A DNA stretch of 9,414 nucleotides from assembly GCA_964421575.1 (NCBI GenBank), contig CAYQXI010000117.1:1-9414 (forward strand), written 5' to 3'. Under the pieces are notes generated by a model that saw nothing but the letters and a program-made list of their open reading frames with translations, made no database searches and was not told the DNA's origin. Shown piece after piece: positions 6,149 to 9,414 of this stretch (position 1 is the stretch's first letter; each line of letters begins with the position of its first letter). This DNA comes from JAAOZN01 sp964421575. Its GTDB lineage: Archaea > Thermoproteota > Nitrososphaeria > Nitrososphaerales > JAAOZN01. The position numbers and the translations under genes are program-made.

Positions 6149-6206
6149 GGTCTGCTGACGAGCCGGTGAAACTCCGGCGAAACACCCGGAAGAGGGTGTC
6201 CAGACC
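6149..6206 (+). ncRNA. Type I hammerhead self-cleaving ribozyme
   Basis: All hammerhead elements occur in the right order. Stem I is GGTCTG (6149-6154) with CAGACC (6201-6206), six pairs. The core CTGACGA is at 6155-6161. Stem II is GCCGG (6162-6166) with CCGGC (6174-6178) around a seven-base loop. Core GAA is at 6179-6181. A6182 (A15.1) pairs with T6199 (U16.1) at the base of stem III, which is CACCC (6183-6187) with GGGTG (6194-6198) around GGAAGA. C6200 is C17, so cleavage is predicted between 6200 and 6201. The open ends leave from stem I, making it type I. Cleavage should leave a 2',3'-cyclic phosphate on the connector/terminator mRNA and a 5'-hydroxyl on the tail tube mRNA. The element fills most of the only noncoding gap in the operon. 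Confidence 0.92.
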
Positions 6207-6210
6207 GAAA

Positions 6211-6220
6211 GGGGAGGTGA
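6211..6220 (+). promoter_or_regulatory. Strong ribosome binding site of the tail tube gene
   Basis: GGGGAGGTGA is nearly the full complement of the 16S rRNA tail (GGAGGTGA matches eight bases). It lies eight bases before ATG 6229 and ten bases after the predicted hammerhead cut. It is the strongest such site in the window, as expected for the most abundant tail protein. Confidence 0.85.
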
Positions 6221-6228
6221 ATTAAATC

Positions 6229-7185
6229 ATGGCGAATTATCTTAGAATGGGTAAGGAGCAGAGCTACGGCGTACCAGCAACCAACCTCGATACACACGTC
6301 AGAATACTCTCCGAGAGCCTAAAGTTCCAGCCCGGCGTCGAGTATCTGCGGACTGTCGAGGGCGGAAGGTTCATCACGCAAGCGGATCTATCTAAGGCTA
6401 AGACCACAGGCAGCATCGAGCTCTACCCCGTCTACGACAAGGGGTTGGGAGAGTTCCTCTACGCAGCTTTGGGTGAAGTTTCTACCATTCAACCTGATCC
6501 GAACGGCAACCCGACTGTTTACAAGCACGTCTTTACACCTAAGAGCAGCGTCTCCTCAACACCTTGGCCGAGCTACACTATTGAGGTTGGCTTAGGGGAT
6601 GTCGCTGCTAAGCGTGTGACAGGCTGTGTTGTTAATAGGCTCATCTTAGAGGGAGAAGCCGGAGACCACCTAGGTGTAACAGCAGAGATCTTGGGCGGGG
6701 AGGAGAGTAAGGTTCAGCTCTTCTCCGGACCCTTCGACTTCTCCCAACAGGGCTACATACACACAGCACAAGTGGTGGAGCAGAAGATAAACAATAGTCC
6801 AGTGAAGTTCGAGCACTTCAGCTTAGAGTTGAATAACAACTTTCCAGAGGGCTACAAGTTCGGCTCAAGGTTTCCTCAGGAGATCGATGTAGCGCCTATG
6901 GATGTCAAGGGTTCGGCGACGATCAAGTTTGACAGCAGCACACAACTCGACAAATTCCTTGCTTCAGAAGAATGTTCGATTAAGCTGAAATTCCAAGGCG
7001 GGGTCATATCTGGCAGCTACAGATATGAGCTGGAAATTCATCTGCCTCGGGTAATTTATGACGAAGGAGATGTGAATCTTAAGGGGCAGGATAGGCTTAC
7101 ACAGACCCTAACCTTCACAGCGCTCAAGCATAGCACAGAGGGCGTGGTTAAGATTACGCTTCAGAACAACCAGAGCGGGTACTGA
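6229..7185 (+). CDS. Major tail tube protein
   Basis: A 318-residue beta-rich protein that I assign to the tail tube family (Phage_tube_2-like), which stacks in rings to form the central tail tube. The N-terminus MANYLRMGKEQSYGVPAT is characteristic, followed by strand-rich segments such as AKTTGSIELYPVYDKGLGEFLYAALG (57-82), SYTIEVGLGD (114-123) with VVNRLILEGEAGD (134-146), and KGSATIKFDSSTQLDKFL (227-244). The C-terminus (about 250-310) has an Ig-like strand pattern. No sheath gene is seen nearby, consistent with a non-contractile, siphovirus-like tail. The ATG has the best ribosome binding site in the window, and the message would begin 28 bases upstream after hammerhead cleavage. It is followed after one base by the zinc-knuckle gene. 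Confidence 0.85.
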   Translation: MANYLRMGKEQSYGVPATNLDTHVRILSESLKFQPGVEYLRTVEGGRFITQADLSKAKTTGSIELYPVYDKGLGEFLYAALGEVSTIQPDPNGNPTVYKHVFTPKSSVSSTPWPSYTIEVGLGDVAAKRVTGCVVNRLILEGEAGDHLGVTAEILGGEESKVQLFSGPFDFSQQGYIHTAQVVEQKINNSPVKFEHFSLELNNNFPEGYKFGSRFPQEIDVAPMDVKGSATIKFDSSTQLDKFLASEECSIKLKFQGGVISGSYRYELEIHLPRVIYDEGDVNLKGQDRLTQTLTFTALKHSTEGVVKITLQNNQSGY

Positions 7186-7186
7186 G

Positions 7187-7363
7187 TTGCCTAGCTGCTC
7201 GCTCTGCGGCGCACGGCTAACATCTGAGGACTTTACCATAACCGTAAAGGTTAGAGTCAATCAAAATACTTCTCAGACAGCGGTCTTCTGCTCCTGGGCG
7301 CACTTCTCCGAATGGTTCGGGCTAAAGCGTGGGCCGAAGGGACTTGAAAGAGATCAGAGTTAA
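7187..7363 (+). CDS. Small zinc-knuckle protein in tail operon
   Basis: A 58-residue gene that I translated from TTG 7187, one base after the tail tube stop, to TAA 7361-7363. It carries C4-x2-C7 near the N-terminus and C35-x3-H39 near the C-terminal half, enough for one zinc site, around a strand-rich middle (FTITVKVRVNQ, 16-26). The C-terminus is basic. The sequence continues in frame without stops, fits exactly between tube and chaperone genes, and overlaps the latter by 35 bases, supporting a real coupled gene. Role unknown: a small minor tail or regulatory protein is possible. A chance ORF is the alternative, but conserved Cys/His spacing and tight packing argue against it. Confidence 0.6.
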   Translation: MPSCSLCGARLTSEDFTITVKVRVNQNTSQTAVFCSWAHFSEWFGLKRGPKGLERDQS

Positions 7364-7655
7364 TGGTGTAGCCTATAGGCTGAAGGTCCCTCAGGCTTGG
7401 CACTACACCCTCATACAAGTCTACGCCAACCTATTCAAGAAAGCCCAGAGCCTCGAGTCTGTAGAAGAAGCCGTCAAGGTGTCGGGCGAGATAGAGAAGG
7501 TTGTGAACCTACTCTGCGAAAGCCTCCTTGAGCCCAAGCCGAGCAGTGAGGACATCACCTACCTGTTTAATGAAGTCCTCAAGTACTGTATCGAGCTCTA
7601 CGGGGAGGCTAGTTGGTGTGCTGAGAAATTTCGCATCGAGCAGCCTAGGCTCTAA
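7329..7655 (+). CDS. Tail assembly chaperone, first part (gpG-like)
   Basis: A 108-residue helical protein at the position of the tail assembly chaperone, between tube and tape measure genes. These proteins coat the tape measure protein during tail assembly and are not in the finished virion. It begins with a short strand segment (KEIRVNGVAYRLKVP, 7-21), then helices with ALW-like aromatic content (WHYTLIQVYANLFKKA, 24-39; EIEKVVNLLCESLLE, 54-68; EDITYLFNEVLKYCIELYG, 74-92). Start GTG 7329 follows an in-frame TAA (7323-7325) and has no clear binding site, so coupling with the overlapping zinc-knuckle gene is likely. The downstream frame encodes the second chaperone part, as in lambda gpG/gpGT. 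Confidence 0.65.
   Translation: MGRRDLKEIRVNGVAYRLKVPQAWHYTLIQVYANLFKKAQSLESVEEAVKVSGEIEKVVNLLCESLLEPKPSSEDITYLFNEVLKYCIELYGEASWCAEKFRIEQPRL
7627..7634 (+). promoter_or_regulatory. Candidate +1 frameshift site joining the two chaperone parts
   Basis: Frame-zero codons here are AAA TTT CGC. The downstream part lies in the +1 (equivalently -2) frame. A tRNA-Phe on UUU can re-pair on the overlapping UUC when it slips forward by one base, giving TTC GCA and reading on into the second chaperone part, eight codons before the zero-frame stop at 7653-7655. No downstream pseudoknot was worked out. This is a candidate only. Confidence 0.3.
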
Positions 7656-7662
7656 GGCTGGG

Positions 7663-7869
7663 TTGCTTGGGTTGCTTACCCATCGTGCGCCTAGCTCTAT
7701 ACTCGGTATAGAAGATGGGAGCATACTGAGCATGCTGGTTGATGATCTGTGCCTCGCCGCAGGAATGAATCTGCTTAAGGAAGCTGATGTAAAGGTTCCC
7801 TCGCCGATAGAGGAGTCGAAGCGTAGGATAGAAAGGAGGAGGCGCCTATGGAGCTCAGAGTATCTCTAG
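7663..7869 (+). CDS. Tail assembly chaperone, second part (gpT-like)
   Basis: This frame encodes about 68 residues after the first chaperone's stop: a compact helical stretch (LGLLTHRAPSSILGIEDG, then LSMLVDDLCLAAGMNLL) and a charged end with IEESKRRIERRRR. It resembles the T domain of lambda-type chaperones, which recruits tube subunits and is normally made only as a G-T fusion by ribosomal frameshifting. The frame stays open back to at least 7528, overlapping the first part by about 125 bases, which is what a frameshifted pair needs. TTG 7663 is the nearest internal start and lacks a good binding site, so fusion by a +1 or -2 shift is favoured over independent start. It overlaps the next gene by 22 bases. 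Confidence 0.6.
   Translation: MLGLLTHRAPSSILGIEDGSILSMLVDDLCLAAGMNLLKEADVKVPSPIEESKRRIERRRRLWSSEYL
7831..7842 (+). promoter_or_regulatory. Ribosome binding site of the gp10-like gene
   Basis: The purine run GAAAGGAGGAGG ends five bases before ATG 7848. It fixes the start of the neck protein gene inside the end of the chaperone frame. Confidence 0.75.
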
Positions 7870-8306
7870 ACAACTTTTGGGACTACAGGTATGCGATGCT
7901 GAACGGAGCAAAAGAGATGAAGAAGGTATGTGACGCCGTACTCAGAAGACAAGCCGAAGCCGCAGCCTCGACAGCGAGCAGACTCGCGCCGAAGCGCACA
8001 GGGAGACTGGCAAGAAGCATAAGGTATAGGAGGGAGGGTGAAATGAGCTACTCAGTAGGCTCTGAACTCAGATACGCACCATTTGTGGAGTATGGGACGA
8101 AGCCGCATCTGATAAGACCTGTCTCATCCAAAGTTCTTACATTTACGGCAGGTGTGACCAGAGTCTTTGCGAAGGTCGTCAATCACCCAGGCTCAAAGGA
8201 GAGACCCTTCCTCAGACCAGCGTTTAAAGAGATCGAACCCAAGTTGAAGGCTGAGTTAGCCGCTAAGGCTGAGGAGCTCTTTAGGTTGAAGTTCCGCTTT
8301 AGGTGA
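7848..8306 (+). CDS. HK97-gp10-like neck / tail completion protein
   Basis: A 152-residue protein with the hallmark blocks of the HK97 gp10-like family, a ring at the head-tail neck: an N-terminal helix, APKRTGRLARSI (47-58), YAPFVEYGTKPH (76-87), and HPGSKERPFLRPA (113-125). The basic C-terminal helix is typical. The length is normal for the family. ATG 7848 has a clear GGAGGAGG site. Position is unusual: this gene normally sits between connector and tail terminator, ahead of the tail tube, whereas here it lies between the chaperones and the tape measure gene. Its stop codon forms part of the next gene's ribosome binding site. Confidence 0.88.
   Translation: MELRVSLDNFWDYRYAMLNGAKEMKKVCDAVLRRQAEAAASTASRLAPKRTGRLARSIRYRREGEMSYSVGSELRYAPFVEYGTKPHLIRPVSSKVLTFTAGVTRVFAKVVNHPGSKERPFLRPAFKEIEPKLKAELAAKAEELFRLKFRFR
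8301..8306 (+). promoter_or_regulatory. Ribosome binding site that fixes the tape measure start
   Basis: AGGTGA overlaps the gp10-like stop codon and lies five bases before TTG 8312, making this TTG the favoured start of the tape measure gene. Confidence 0.7.
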
Positions 8307-8311
8307 ATCGG

Positions 8312-9414
8312 TTGCCGACCTTCGATCTAGTCGCTAGGATCAAGGCGGTTGATCAGGCGAGCAGCGTCTTCAGATCTGTGGCGGATAATGCGAGCAGACT
8401 TTCACGTGGCTTCAGCCAGCTCGGGCAGATAGCGAACATCGCAGGAGGATTCATAGTTGCATCCATCGGGTTGAACGCAGCCTCAGCGGTGAGAAGCTTC
8501 CTAACCGAGGCTGTAAACACGGTGATCGAAATGAAGAGCCTAAGCAGCGTCTTAAAGAAGGCTATCGAAAACCTGGGGTTAAGCTGGAGTGAGTGGGGGC
8601 CGAAGATAACGAAGCAGATAGACGAGATTAGGGGGTCAACGCTCTACACCAAACAGGAACTTCTCGAGGCGCTGACGATTCTAGTAAGATACGGTTTAGA
8701 GCCTGAAGAAGCCCTAAGAGCGCTTAGTGTTGCGATAGATGTGGCAGCCGGCTCAGGCAGATCGTTAAAGCAGGTTGCTGAGGATCTTGGGCAAGCCTTT
8801 ATGGGGCAGGCCTCTGATCTCAAAAGTAAGTATGGGGTAGAGGTTGAAAAGACCTCTGAGAGGCTTCTTAGTTTAATGGAGAGGGTCGAAAGCCTCGAGC
8901 AAAGATACGGTAGGCTGGTGCTGGTAAGTGATGGTGTAGTAGAAGCCTTAGCTAAGATGGGCATTACTATAGACGAGGCCTCGAGGCAGACGCTAACTTG
9001 GGGAGAAGTTGTTGATAGGATAAAGAGTGGGCTCGATGCACTCGAAGTCTCCGCTGTCGAAGAATTCTTGGAGAGGTATGGTGCAGCAAGCAGCAGGGCT
9101 GAGAAGACTACCCTAGACTTCACTGAGATACTCTCTAGGTTAGATGAGAAGTTTAGGGGGAGCGCATATGCAGCCTATGAGGCTGGCGGAGCCTACGCAA
9201 GGTTCAGCAACTTGGTGGAGGAGGTTAAGGAGGTTGTAGGTGCCGGGCTTATACCCATACTCGAAGCGCTTGGTAATACGTTTGTGATGTGGGCTAAACC
9301 AGAGACTAGGGAGAAGATGTTAGCAGCTATGAGAAGAGACTTCTTCTCTCTTGTGGATAATGTAAGCGAGGCTGCGGCAAACATCCAGATGATTAACGAG
9401 GGGCTGAAGGCTTC
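8312..9414 (+). CDS. Tail tape measure protein, N-terminal part (cut by window edge)
   Basis: An open frame of 367 codons from TTG 8312 to the right edge without a stop, so only the first part is seen. Tape measure proteins span the tail lumen and set tail length. The start PTFDLVARIKAVDQASSVF is typical ('a.D.aS..f'), followed by a hydrophobic Gly/Ala segment (about 38-60), and a TP901-type core from about 70 to 320. That core includes YTKQELLEALTILVRYGLEP (112-131), DVAAGSGRSLKQVAEDLGQA (143-162) and VVGAGLIPILEALG (308-321), ending near the usual 'P.l..l' block. The region beyond 320 starts a new helical section. A long plus-strand frame of this type, directly after chaperones, leaves little doubt. 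It also supplies a check on the operon's frame. Confidence 0.9.
   Translation, partial: MPTFDLVARIKAVDQASSVFRSVADNASRLSRGFSQLGQIANIAGGFIVASIGLNAASAVRSFLTEAVNTVIEMKSLSSVLKKAIENLGLSWSEWGPKITKQIDEIRGSTLYTKQELLEALTILVRYGLEPEEALRALSVAIDVAAGSGRSLKQVAEDLGQAFMGQASDLKSKYGVEVEKTSERLLSLMERVESLEQRYGRLVLVSDGVVEALAKMGITIDEASRQTLTWGEVVDRIKSGLDALEVSAVEEFLERYGAASSRAEKTTLDFTEILSRLDEKFRGSAYAAYEAGGAYARFSNLVEEVKEVVGAGLIPILEALGNTFVMWAKPETREKMLAAMRRDFFSLVDNVSEAAANIQMINEGLKA

Noticed and set aside
7224..7254. Second hammerhead-like motif: CTGAGGA followed by a six-pair hairpin (CTTTAC/GTAAAG)
   Set aside because: The bases after the hairpin read GTTAG where GAAA is needed, no stem III or cleavage triplet follows, and the stretch lies in a coding frame.
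8671..8690. CTGACGA in the tape measure gene
   Set aside because: No stem II, GAAA or stem III follows. It is a chance match in coding sequence.
8644..9123. Minus-strand Ser-rich open frame of 159 codons
   Set aside because: It is antisense to the tape measure gene, has the Ser/Leu-rich composition of a shadow frame, and no ribosome binding site.
1..9414. CRISPR array or insertion sequence
   Set aside because: I saw no regularly spaced direct repeats, no transposase-like frame and no terminal inverted repeats.

Overview
The window looks like a piece of an archaeal chromosome, most likely of the TACK group (Thaumarchaeota/Aigarchaeota/Bathyarchaeia-like). Four things point there: an ESCRT-III/CdvB-family protein, a TackOD1-type zinc protein next to a Ras-like small GTPase, TATA-box promoters placed about 26-30 bases before start codons (leaderless transcripts), and Shine-Dalgarno sites mixed with many TTG and GTG starts. 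The exact lineage cannot be fixed from this sequence.

Left part (1-4935), host-like genes. On the minus strand, reading from right to left, are an ESCRT-III-like protein (4408-4935), an acylphosphatase domain fused to a long coiled coil (3736-4320), a probable operon of small GTPase (2573-3148) and zinc-ribbon/TackOD1-like protein (1499-2569) followed by a membrane family 2 glycosyltransferase (231-1442), and the start of an ACT-domain protein cut by the window edge (1-164). On the plus strand, 3223-3689 is a broken ArsB/SLC13-type permease: only its N-terminal third remains, with a frameshift and early stops.

Right part (5169-9414), a tightly packed plus-strand operon of long-tailed (siphovirus-like) virion genes. 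The order is: small unknown protein, head-tail connector, tail terminator-like protein, tail tube, small zinc-knuckle protein, two-part tail assembly chaperone with a reading-frame change, HK97-gp10-like neck protein, and a tape measure protein that runs off the right edge. No terminase, portal, protease or capsid gene lies between the host ESCRT-III gene and this operon, and the operon has its own well-placed TATA box. It is therefore either the rearranged edge of a provirus or a headless, tail-only (tailocin-like) locus. The window ends too early to decide.

The most striking element is at 6149-6206. The only noncoding gap in the tail operon, between the tail terminator and tail tube genes, holds a complete type I hammerhead self-cleaving ribozyme. 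Every conserved core nucleotide and three perfect stems are present. Predicted cleavage after C6200 would cut the polycistronic mRNA just ahead of the strong ribosome binding site of the tail tube gene, separating low-copy connector and terminator genes from the high-copy tube gene.
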